This document shows positions 51,641 to 62,520 of a DNA stretch of 64,000 bases, in pieces (the first letter of the stretch is position 1; the number at the start of each line of letters is the position of its first letter). Below the pieces are notes generated by a model. The model saw only the letters and a list, made by a program, of their open reading frames with translations, had not been told where the DNA came from and did no database searches. This DNA is from Callipepla californica brunnescens (Eukaryota; Chordata; Aves; Galliformes; Odontophoridae), in contig JALIRH010000005.1 of NCBI GenBank assembly GCA_023055505.1, positions 1,488,001 to 1,552,000 on the forward strand, in the 5' to 3' direction. A program made the translations under genes and the position numbers.

Positions 51641-52065
51641 TATTAATATTCATGGCAGTGTTGACCAGTGGGGATTGAATTTGTAGAACTCGCTGGAGTC
51701 AGAGTAGGTTTGTTTTTCAATTTTTTTAACAAAGGAGATGGAGCTTTAATTGTCATTATGTATAAATCCGTTTTGTTCCTCTTTGTGAGGGAGAGGGTTA
51801 TTTTTATTGTCTTCCACTAGTAAGAGTTACTTGCTTAAGAAGCTTTCAAAATATTAACCAGTCGCTGAAGGTTCTTTGAAGAAAAATATGACTGCTCGTG
51901 TAAACAATTAATGGTTGTTAAGCATGGCAGTGTATATTATGACAAACAACACATGCTACATTATGCCAGCTGGTGTAATGATGTGATAATGTCTGACTCA
52001 TTAACTCTGGCACACAGTTTACGATGCCCTTCTATGACAGGATTAATTGATTCACACATACATTA
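51641..52065. promoter_or_regulatory. Candidate conserved non-coding element (homeodomain-site rich)
   Basis: Repeat-free and rich in TAAT/ATTA cores: TATTAATATTCATGG (51641), TTTAATTGTCATTATG (about 51745), AACAATTAATGGTTGTTAA (about 51904) and GGATTAATTGATTCACAC (about 52040). These are interspersed with complex sequence such as CATTATGCCAGCTGGTGTAA, which contains the E-box CAGCTG. The texture resembles developmental enhancers in vertebrate gene deserts. Nothing here proves conservation. Confidence 0.35.
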
Positions 52066-52333
52066 AAACAAAAATAACTAAACTGAAATTCAGCTGGAAG
52101 CCTGGCTTCTCATTTGTCATCAGCCCTGTTGGTGGTTGAAGCCAACCCAGGCCCAGTGCAGGGTGAGCTGGGGTTTGTCCACAAACCTTTGTTTTGTCCA
52201 ACTGGATTGGGATCTTGCAAGGAGGAAAGCAGTGGTTTGACTCAAGAATCGCTGCGAGGGATTCTTGTGCTTCTTCAATTGTTCGAGTCAAATACAGAAG
52301 GGGAAAATCTCCAAGAGCTTTAAGGTAGTTTTT
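52066..52333. other. Unique non-coding sequence
   Basis: A 69-codon plus-strand open frame (52114-52323) is present without recognisable homology; I do not call it a gene. Confidence 0.5.
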
Positions 52334-52410
52334 CGTAGAATGAAAATCAGTGAAGTTGGAAAGATGATCAACTAGTCCAACCGTCAACCCAATCCCAGCA
52401 TGCCCACTGA
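52334..52410 (-). mobile_element. Short CR1 3' fragment, antisense
   Basis: CGTAGAATGAAAATCAGTGA, AGTTGGAAAGATGATCAACT and AGTCCAACCGTCAACCCAAT, followed by CCCAGCATGCCCACTG, match the complement of the CR1 3' end in order. Only about 77 bases are left. Confidence 0.8.
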
Positions 52411-53969
52411 TTTTTGTCTAAGTGAGGACTTAAATACTCAGACCATGTTTGTTGTCCTTATAGAGCAAGAACTAAGCTTGACAAAGGCACTTGTGTTGGA
52501 GGATTGGTTACCTCTGATGCTATTAATGTGGCATCATTTTACAGAACAGAACTTAGAACACTCAGAACAAGGAAAGAGTAAATGCTATTCCAGAGCTGTT
52601 TGGGCAGTTGGAAGCTGAACTGGAAACTGCTTGAAAGAGATAAAAACAGCGATTTGAAAATATGTATGGAAAATCTGTGTGAGTAACTATATATTGTGTA
52701 CCTATTTCTCTTTCTGGTGGGGAGAAACCCTAAATGCTTAGGGAACGCTTACAGTTTACAGTATACACCAAGTGTATCTCTAGTTTTACCACATGGCAGA
52801 TCCTGATATGATAAAAACAGGTTTTATGCTAAACTTTTTTAGGCTGATCTGCTTGTAGTATACAGCTGGTCGGGAAACCACAAATAATGAAAATAAATTG
52901 AGAATTGTTAAGAAGGATTTGGAATGATTCAAACTTACAAACAACAGAAATATAGAGGGAAGAAGCAATGTTATCCCCAAAGCTTTGCACTGTTTAAGAA
53001 ATATGAGTGGCTGTGTTTTGCATGTTCTCTGCTCTCATTTTTGAGATTTCCCTTTTGTTTGTGGTTTGCTGTCACTGGGTTGGTTCTTCTTGCTGCATGA
53101 AGTGGTCTTTTCAGGTGTGGTGTCTCTGCAGAGATGCATGATCAGAGGGGCACAACCCAGAGCAGTCACACTGCATAACAGACCCTGGAGCTCTGTGACC
53201 AGAAGCTGGACTGTGGGTGAGACCTGCTTGGTCTAGATGCTGTATTTCACTCTTGACAAGCACAGGCAGCTGGCCCTGAAATGATCTGAGAGCTAGGAAG
53301 GAGCTCCTAACCTGAGAGGAGCTTATGTGCTGAATGGAAAATAAAGCGTACTGTGCCCTTGTGTAATCTGGAGGTCTGCTAAAAATACTCTATCAAAGTA
53401 TTGTTGATGAGAAAGTGTTTGACTGTACAGAACAGTTTTGTGAAAAGCTCCCCTTTCAACTGACTGTTTATTTTTGCCTTATCTCTGGAAAATACACAAT
53501 TACAGTTAAGCAATCTGGAGTAGGTTACAGGTAGAGTTGATGGTACTCCTGTGTTTTTTTTTTCAGTTGGGACCCTGTAACAACAGTTTCTTGTGACGTG
53601 CTGCTCCTTTCTGCTTGGCAGAGTAGGTGGTGTCATTTCCAGATGTCCTTCAGCCATGTTCTGACCCTACAGAGGTGATGGGGTTGCGGTGTGGTCACGC
53701 TCCAGCTATAGCAAGGCATCTCACTTGCTGTTAACAAAGAGTTACCATGGGTTTTGCCCAGCATGGTTGCAGTTATGCTGTGTGTGTAAAAGAAGTCAGA
53801 ATGCCTGAAGCCTGAGCAGCGTTAGCTGTAAGGTGATGATGTTGTTCCTTCTGATGACCCATGTCTTTTCTGCTCGCTTTGTTTGATATTAGTGGAAAAG
53901 ATCTGGCTTGTTTGCTCCTGAATCCTTGAACATAAATAGCTGAAAAAATCTGGGATTTTCTAGCTGCAG
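52411..53969. other. Unique non-coding sequence
   Basis: No gene or repeat family recognised. Confidence 0.5.
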
Positions 53970-54190
53970 TAATTCTTCATTCACGTGAAGGTTTTTTATG
54001 AGAAGGGTGGTGAGGCACTGACACAGGTTGCCCAGAGAGGCAGTGGATATCCCAGCCCTGGAGACATCCAGGGTCAGTCTGGATGGGGCTCCAAGCACCT
54101 GATGTAGCTGTAGGTGTCTGTTCATTTCAGAGGAGTTGCATAGATGGCATTTGAAGGTCCCTTCCAACTCAAATGATTCTATGATTCTGA
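53970..54190 (+). mobile_element. CR1 LINE 3' fragment, sense
   Basis: Plus-strand order of CR1 3' blocks: GAGAAGGGTGGTGAGGCACT (54000-54019), GTTGCCCAGAGAGGCAGTGG near 54028, GGTCCCTTCCAACTCAAATG near 54154, and the canonical tail ATTCTATGATTCT (54176-54188). Internal deletion and substitutions are visible. The intact tail shows that this is the true 3' end of the insertion. Confidence 0.93.
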
Positions 54191-57100
54191 CTGTTCTGTT
54201 GGTTAATATATTCTAACCAGATATTTACCTGTGTTAGGTCACTGGAAGGAAACCAGTTTATTCACTGTCCCTTTGATAATTTGTCTACTGTCCACTCTTT
54301 CTGTAGATTCTTGAAGGCAGGCAGCAACTTCTTTTGTATTTGCCTTGGCTGTTGAATGGCTTTGTCTTTTGCAGTATAATAGTATTTTCTTAATTATTTC
54401 AAAGATGACTGTGATTGTAGGCAATATTATGACCCTTTGTCTAGTTTAATGCGTACTCATCCAGTGGCTTCTGATACCTGAGGTAGCTCAGTTGTTTCTG
54501 TTCTAGGCTGTGGCATGAACTGAAGAACTGCCAATAGGAAAGTGGGATCTGCAGTCCAACCCTGAGCCCTGTGCTGTTCCTTTAAGTTCTACCACACTAT
54601 ATCTGTGCAGCCAGACTCTCTCTAAAAGGCTCTCATGTGTAAGCGTGCCTGGATGTAACATCTAAATGCAGGGAGAATCCTGAACAGCCCTAGGGTGGAC
54701 TCATGTTAATTATATTGGAAATCCTCCAGGCAACTGGAGCACTGAGCTACTGTTGAGTTATCAGTTTATACTTACTTATCTGAGCTGAAAGCTGGGGTTA
54801 AACACTAACCCAACATCCTGGTGACTTGTCACTGTTACCCAATGTGACATGGCTGGGCCACTAAAAATGTATTTTATTCTTCATTGTAACACATTCTTTT
54901 GGAGACCTCGCACTTCTTGTATTGAAGTGACAGGTTAGCTCACAAGGAACGAATAGCAGCACAGCATGGACTTGTGAGCTCGAGCTGCTGTGCAGAACAG
55001 AGGTTGTTCTTCCCTTAGAAGTACTCCCCATAAGGATGTCAGTGTTTTGTTTGTTTTTCCTCCTTTGCCTTTGAGGGTACTACCCTATTACAAGGCAGAG
55101 TTTACAGTCTGACCCAAAAATCCAATTGAAATTAAGGTCTTACGGGCTTGAAGCGTATTTTAAAAGATCTCTGAAGGAACTTAACTGTTTTGAACAGACG
55201 AGGACAGGGGGGAATTTCATCCCAAATTATTACTGTGAATCCATTGCAGAGGCAGGTCTGTGATGCACCTGGATGTGATATTTAAAGGAACTTTCAAGTG
55301 TTTGGCCAGAAAAGTACTGTTATCATTTGTAAATTCTATTTGATTTGTAGTTTGTTTTATATGTGTCAATTTTAATAGGCATATAAATCAGGTGGTATAT
55401 TTGCATGCTAATCAGATGGCCATAATTCCTTGAATTAGGGAATGAACAAAAAATGATTATGATAAACATAAAAAATCTAGGAAACTTCTGCGTTCAAGTG
55501 TGTAACAGTGTTTCTGTTAGAAATATTCAGCATCCGTACAGTATTAGTAATAATAGAAGTGCGTTCTACACAAATGACTACAGATGTTGTAATGGCAGCT
55601 TTAGCTAAAACATACACCTCTACGCTTTGGGAATTTGTGTCTTAAGTCCTACAGTGTGCATGGGGAGATTCAAGAGGACTCTAGTTACCAGCAGAATAGT
55701 ACTACTATGGGCTTTGGTTAATGACTGAAAAAGATTAATTTCACCTAGAGGAATGGTCTGATGATGACAGAAGGATAACAATCACCTATGGAAAAAGAAT
55801 GGATCGTGTAATTGACTTGGTTATTGCATTAGGAAAAGGTGATCCTTGGTCTACAGGAAAGATGGATGCATTTCTGAAATCTGGAATGCTTTTTCTGGAC
55901 CTTCTGCAGAACTGTGGCAGAATGGCATCACCCTGTAGTGAAGGCATGGTTTCTTTGCTGCTGCTAATAGATTAGAGGCGGTTTTGTTTGTTCCAGGGAG
56001 GTGGAACTATCTCTTTCTATATTTTTGCAATTATAATTGGGAGGTTTAGCCTGGGAAGAAATTGAAAAGAATTTTTGGAAGAGGAATATCATGTAAAAAA
56101 ATTAAATGAAATACATACATGTGTGTATGTGAAGTATATTAACTGAGTAATAATCATTAAAGGACATCCCCAACTTTTGGAAAATGACCTTTTTCTTAGA
56201 AAAGTTGGATTTTTCAAGGGAGTATGCACTTTTTGCACTGAAATAGAGAATAAAAGACTGAATGTAGATCTTACACTGTCAGTGACCACGACTGAGTATC
56301 TGTGCTATATTCTTCACAGCAGTATCAACTCATTTAGCTGCTGAATATGAAATCTAATACAGGTATTTTGAATTTCAGCTGAATTGATTCCACTGTTATT
56401 GGCTCTAAGGAGAACACTCTTTTGTTCAGTGAGAATAACAGAACAATTGAAGTTTTCCATACGTAAGCACAGGAAACTCAGGCCGGTCTTTGTATAGCTT
56501 TCCTTTCTTTAGTGCTCCTTCCACTCAGGGTGGACTTTAGGGAAGTGAGTCTGTGGGACAAAATATCCCTGCTACATCTTGACAGACTGGGTAGGATTTC
56601 TCTAAGTGTTGGTGTGGTGATGTGATACCTTAACCAAGCCAGCTCCAAGTATAGTGCACTTGAGTGAAGCCTTGGAGCTACCACATCTGCTTCCCTCTGC
56701 ACCTCAAGATGTTCATGTGCCTAGGGATGTGTCCTTATCAGTTTCAACCCCACCAACCCAGTAGTAAGATAGGCCTTTCAACCTACTGGTAGTCAACACT
56801 GCTTTAGAAGTCAAATACGAGGGGCTGCAGAATCGCTGGGATAGTTATGAACTGCAATGTATGCTAAACGTAGAGGCTGCAGGCAGTTTCTCCAGCATTT
56901 GTATAAATCACATGGTAAAGGTTTTACTGGGAACTCAAGTGGATATTTAAATATCCCCCGGGTCAGGTTTATTCATTTTGTTTTGATTGAAACAATCAGA
57001 AAAGCTTGCGAGGCTGTAATTTCAACAGGAGGTTAAAGTAGGTGACTGACCGACTTGTGATCGTATTTACTTTAGACCTCAGTAGAGAGATTACTCATAG

Positions 57101-57699
57101 GGATCTATTAGGCTGTATGATTTAAAAAGCCAAAAAAGGAAAAAGAAGAAAAAAAAAAAAGGCAACAGCAACAAATTTTCAGTATCTAACACATCCAGTA
57201 GCTGCATAATATTGCATCTAGATGGATGATAGTTTAATTTAACATTTAGTCATACACATGGGCTTACTTAGAGACAAACAGTTGCTTACTCCCAGCGGAT
57301 TATGGGCATTAATATCAAAATGATAACACATGCATTGGAGCTGTGCTCAAACAGAGAGCTGGAGGATACAAAGAAGCCTGGTTCTCATAGGAGCTGATTT
57401 ATTTGGTTGATCTTGCTGTAACTCGCCTTCTTGAAAGAAAAGCGAGCCTGTAACAGCTGTATCGCCTGTGCCTGTAGGTGAAACCAAAGACTCCAGCTAG
57501 GCTCCTGCAGAAATCCCTAATGAGATTCGCACAGTACACCTTGTCCTTGAGTTAAACTAACAAGCTGTAGTCTCTGACTGCATTCAAAAACCTGGATTTT
57601 AATTATTCCTCATCTTTCACCCTACTATCCATGACCTTTCTCTCTTCATCCACAGAGCCTGACTCTTTAAAATATGAAAGAGGAGCCCTAGAAAGAGTC
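54191..57699. other. Unique non-coding sequence
   Basis: No gene recognised. ATTTGCATGCTAAT at 55399-55412 joins a consensus octamer (ATTTGCAT) to an overlapping ATGCTAAT variant. An A-rich patch lies at 57131-57160. Confidence 0.5.
57131..57160. repeat. Purine-rich A/G low-complexity tract
   Basis: CAAAAAAGG, AAAAAGAAG and A12 in succession; purely purine from 57132. Confidence 0.75.
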
Positions 57700-57965
57700 A
57701 CAGGCAAGTGCACAGTCCTGCTAGCTATTGGTGTGCATGCATACAACACACTGACAGTAAATGATGGCTCACTGTCTCAGAATGTGCACGTAATGAGGCA
57801 CCATCATCATAATTTAACCGTGTAGTTCTGCTTAGTGGCAATATAGAGAAATTATTAATTAACCAATTTCATAATAGAATATACAGAGGCGATCTAGTAG
57901 CCTAAAGGAGGACCAGAGTGCTGTAATTTGCCACTATCGGATGAATTATATTATGAAAATGAGCT
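57700..57965. promoter_or_regulatory. Candidate conserved non-coding element
   Basis: Repeat-free segment with GGTGTGCATGCATACAAC (about 57730), GCACGTAATGAGGCACCATC (about 57786), AATTATTAATTAACCAATTT (about 57850) and GGATGAATTATATTATGAAA (about 57939). Complex sequence combined with nested TAAT cores suggests an enhancer. A short plus-strand open frame (57631-57825) overlaps it but contains no protein motif. Confidence 0.3.
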
Positions 57966-59140
57966 TCAAGGAATGAAGGAATGGGGAGGAAAAATACAGC
58001 TATAATGGTTTGGGGTTGTTTTTTATTTGCAGGTTTTTCTGATTTGCTAATGACTTTTGTATGTCCATCCTAAGGTCATTTGTGATGTGTCCCATGCTGA
58101 GAATTATGACCAGCAGCAAGAAATGAGAAATTAATTTGTTTTAAATGATACTACACATTATCAAGAGAGAGACTGCTTTTTCAGCCACCGGAATGATTCC
58201 TAATGACAAGCTTAATCCCTCTATCAGACACAGATGCCCTGAGTGCCATGCAGTTCTGGGAATGGGCTATTGCGTGCGTGCGAGGACAAAACACGAATTA
58301 TAAACACTGCAAATCCAGATTCCTGTCCAGCCTTTCTTTTTTAGCTTTGAGTATCAGAATATGTTAGGATACAGCTGTGTGTCGCGTTCAGCCACAGATG
58401 GAGTGGGTGCAGTTCAAGTTGACTTCCAAGGAACTACTTGTTTATACTGATGTATTCTTTGCTTGCTAGCTTGAGCTTGTTTAGGAGTACAATGCAACAC
58501 CTGTAAAAGGCAGAGGAAGAATTTCTGCTTGGGTGATGTCAGAAGGACCAGATGCAGCCCTGTTTTGTTTTTTTTTTTTCAGTCTTGAACTGCTCCCATA
58601 CATAAGTGCGTGCTTATTTTCCTTGCTGAATCAGTGCTATCAAAGAGAAGAAAATTAATGCTTTTGTTTTCATGAATCGTTATGAATTCATGGCTGCAGC
58701 AGATCAGTTGAAATTGCTATGATGAATTTTGTAACTTAAACATTCTTGTAATTTAAGAAGAAGCTGGGATTAACCCACTCTTAGAAAGGCAATACACAAA
58801 GTAATGAGAGAGCAAATGCTGCCATCCTATATTTAGTCATTGCTTCACTTTGAATGTGCTGCTTGAGCCTTCTTTCTCATTCACTGACCCTTTTTTGTAG
58901 TGAAACTTAGAGACTTCGCTCATCTGTGTGATGGAACAGTGAAGGGCTTTGGCTTCAGGAGTTGTTTTTTAGCTTGGTGTGTATAGCTGTGTGCCAGAAT
59001 ATTCTTCATTAGGTGGACTCTGCTCAGGGTGGCGGGACTTTGCTCTCTGATACATGATTCCCATCTACAAATTCTTGCTGTGCTTTCAGGAGTCCTTAGA
59101 TGTAGTCCTATTGACTGTGTTACTCAGATGAAGACTGAAG
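57966..59140. other. Unique non-coding sequence
   Basis: No gene recognised. The part near 58140-58330 (AATGATTCCTAATGACAAGC and GCGTGCGTGCGAGGACAAAA) is repeat-free with locally retained CpG and may be another conserved segment. Confidence 0.45.
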
Positions 59141-59430
59141 TGAATCATAGAATGGCTTGGGTTGGAAGGGACCTTGAAGGATCATCAAGTTCCAGACCCT
59201 CTGCCACAGGCAGAGCTGCCAACTTCTAGGTCAAGTACTAGATCAGATTGCCCGGGTTTCCATCCAGCCTGGACTCATCCTCAGGGATGAAGCATCCACA
59301 GCCTCTCTGGGCAGCCTGTGCCAGCATCTCACCACTCTCTGAGTAAAAAACCTTCCCATGTCTTCTAATCTAAATCTCCCCTCCTTTAGTTTAAAACATT
59401 CCCCCTTGTACTGCATAAGTCTTGAAAACT
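59141..59430 (-). mobile_element. CR1 LINE 3' fragment, antisense
   Basis: Starts with the complement of the tail (GAATCATAGAATGGCTTGGG), then TTGGAAGGGACCTTGAAGGA (59162-59181), GGATGAAGCATCCACAGCCT near 59284, TCTCTGGGCAGCCTGTGCCA near 59304 and CTAATCTAAATCTCCCCTCC near 59366. The minus-strand translation retains EGRFRLEDMGRFFTQRVVRC and RLPREAVD. It is one of the better preserved 3' pieces, truncated at its 5' end near 59430. Confidence 0.94.
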
Positions 59431-62229
59431 GCTCATCTTGGAAGGAAAAGCTGCAGGTGGATGAATTCAAATGAACGTTGCTGCACTTCATGCAGTTAAG
59501 TTATTCCTTTGTCTTGAATTTTGTATAGTGTAAGCAAAAAACTGTTGACATTAAAGAGGACCAAAATTTTGTTTTTAAAGCTCACAGTAGAATTCCCTCG
59601 TCTGTATCAAGAGACAGGACATATAAAAGGAAAGAGTGAAAGCACTTAAGCAATGGATTCAGAATAGTTGATGTGAGTCAACTCTGTGGAACACTGCAAA
59701 GAAATTGTGATGGTTTTAAGAGTTTCAGTTTTGCACTGCTGTTTCTTAAAGGTTTAATCGAGTCAGTGTCTTGACAAGAAGCATTATGCCAGAGTAAAAG
59801 TTAAGGGAGACTTTTGGCAAAAGAGGGCAATGCATCACTGAAAGCAGTGTGGATATTGCAGATAGGGGAACTGTTTTTCAGGTAACTTATAAAGAGGATG
59901 GAGTGGGATGTCCTGTTACTTCTTAAACACTTGGAGTGAAAATTGTCTTTTTTTTTCTGGATAATGATTTTGAAAATTCTGTCAAGGAGAGCTGACATTT
60001 CCTGGCTAAAGGGATGGGCTCTTAGGTACCTCTGAGAAGAGTGAGGATTAAGGAAATTTCACAAAGGGTTTTGATTTTGTCCTGTTTGAAAGTTTCTTTC
60101 AAGCTGTGTGATGTGGTAGTATTCTAAAATGAAGACAAAGCAGAAGGAGATCCTAAACAGCAGGTGATGCGAGTAGGGACCCTAAAGCTTCTTTTTTCTT
60201 TTAAAACACTCGCTCACCAATAGGGGCAATATAAGGTTGAGTGCTCCCCTTCACAAATTCCCATAGCAGATGAGATTCATCAGCCTTCTTAAGGTGCTTG
60301 ATTTTCTGTGAAGAAGCTGTAAGTGTGACATGGACCAGGTTGGAGATCAAGCTTTCAGTTCTACCCCAAGGATTGTTGAAGTAGCAAACCAAAGCAGGAA
60401 GTGTTCCTTTGAGAGGGGACAGAATAAACATAATGAGGTGGGAGGCTTTCTCAAAAAGATTTTTCAGTATAAAAAGAGTCTGTTGGAAGTTTCTGTTGAT
60501 GTTTCTAAGTTGTTTCAGGAAATGGAAGAGGATGGAATGTTTGTTGTATAGCAGATGTCATTGCCAACAAGGTAACTGATGGCCATTAATGTCTCTATTA
60601 TCCCGTTGCCTTTATTTCAGTGGTAGCCCTTTCTTGATGCCCAGAAGGGTATTTGTGCAGGAAAAAAATACTAAAAACATTTTATGCATTGAACTATTGA
60701 TTTGCATCAGTGTTTATTCTGTGCTGCTGTGTAGACTTACAAAAATACTTTCATTTCAGTGTGTAAAATACAAAAGACGTTTCATTGTAAGTTTCCTGGC
60801 TTCAAATGGAGCACAGTCTTTTTCCTTCAACATCTTAATTTCCAAAATATTTTTCTCCCTCATATTCTATCCAACTTTGGCTTTGAACTCTGGAAGAGAA
60901 AGCTAATGACCAATTTGAGTGTTTCAGATTCTTCATGTTGATTGCACGATAGTTGCACACAGTTGATGGCATAATAGTAATAATTATTCATGAATAATCA
61001 TGGGCAGCTTAATGGAAGTTACAGCGAGTCTGTTACCAGACACAATGTGCATGTTCTGGGAGGTGAGCAGATATAAGGAAATTGTATTTGAGTTGTTTTC
61101 ATATTTTAAAAAGTGGTGGTTAAACATTGCCAGGCTACTGTTAGACTAGACGGAGGTGTGATCTATACTTAGGTGTAAGCTGTAGAGGAGAAGAATAGTG
61201 AGCTGCTTGCAGACTCGTGAACTCTTTGGCGACTTGTTTTTAACGCTACTGTTTTTATTAAGATGTCCAAGCGTTTTACAGCTTGCCTGCAGCACATTTG
61301 GGTACAGAGTTTTTCATGAAATTGGAAATAATGGTGCACTCCAGAGAACTTTCTGTTCAGTACAACAAACACATTAACACAAATTCTGAAGAAAATGCAC
61401 TAGTGGCACGTCTAAGCCGGTCCCAGCAAATTTCTACACTAACTGCATGCAGTGTGTCCTTCCCAGGGCTCATGTGTTGGATTCAGGAATGCCTGCCCTA
61501 CCTGACAGTACAGGTACCTCTGACTTAGAGGATAACTTAAGGTTCCCAACTATTGTTGAGATTATCATTCTAGATCACGAGTAGGCCAGTTCTTTGCTGT
61601 TCCTAAGGAAGAGATACTTCTAAGAAAACTGGACTGTCTATTTGTACAGGTGTCCGAGAGTGGTCTTATTACAATTTGTGCTTTCAGTTTTAAATATCTT
61701 CATTGGAATCAGATGCTTCTTTGTTTCTACCAGTGTGTAGAGAAATTGAGATGGGCCACAATAGCTTATCAGACTCATATTGTTTATTTATTGTAAACCA
61801 CAGCTGTCTGTTGAGTGTTGGCTCGTGACTGACAAACAAATGAGTTTACCCTTCATCTATTTGAAAGTGATACTGAAAATCTCCACATCCTGGATTTCAA
61901 TTTTTGTGTCCTTCTTTGTCATTTTCCCAATGAAAATTACCCCCACACTGATCTCAATGTTAATGTATTCCTGCTTACATTTGACTTCTGAATATGTTAT
62001 GGCTAATTATCATTACACAGGATGAGAGATCAGAGCCCTGACTGAGGTGCTTGGTATGGGAACAAAAGGAGGCCAACTCTGCTTCTTGGCATGGGGCCCG
62101 AAAATTGTGACTGAGCATCTTGGAGCTGGTGGAGTCTGGGGATGCAAGGGGGGCTTCTTGGCTTTTCTTTTTTGCTGTTGTTTCATTTTATTATTTTTTA
62201 TGAACTGGGGGAGGGGCCACAATGAGGCT
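59431..62229. other. Unique non-coding sequence
   Basis: No gene or repeat family recognised. A 16-base perfect palindrome ATTATTCATGAATAAT lies at 60983-60998. Confidence 0.5.
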
Positions 62230-62520
62230 AAAATTTCCCCTTGAACATGATGTCAATATGTTGGCATGTCTCCTTTTATTAAGATGCCATCCAACTGATA
62301 ACAAGTCCTGCTGTGTTTTACCAACATAAAAAATTAGACTGGAGACCAGGGAACGGCAGGTGGCTTTTGGCACCAAGAAATAATCACACTTGATGTGGAA
62401 AGTAAAGTAAAAGGAGCCATCTGTTCACTGCAGGAGGACGTGAAAAATCACATTAACATATTGTCACTAACATCATGAAATACACAGTTAATAATAAATT
62501 TAGTTATCATGGCAAGCTGC
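62230..62520. promoter_or_regulatory. Candidate conserved non-coding element
   Basis: Repeat-free stretch with AACATGATGTCAATATGTTG (about 62244), TTTTATTAAGATGCCATCC (about 62274), AAATCACATTAACATATTG (about 62445) and GTTAATAATAAATTTAGTTA (about 62488). Motif density and texture resemble deeply conserved developmental enhancers. This is inference only. Confidence 0.3.

Noticed and set aside
60983..60998. 16-base perfect palindrome ATTATTCATGAATAAT
   Set aside because: About one palindrome of this length is expected by chance in 64 kb, more in AT-rich DNA.
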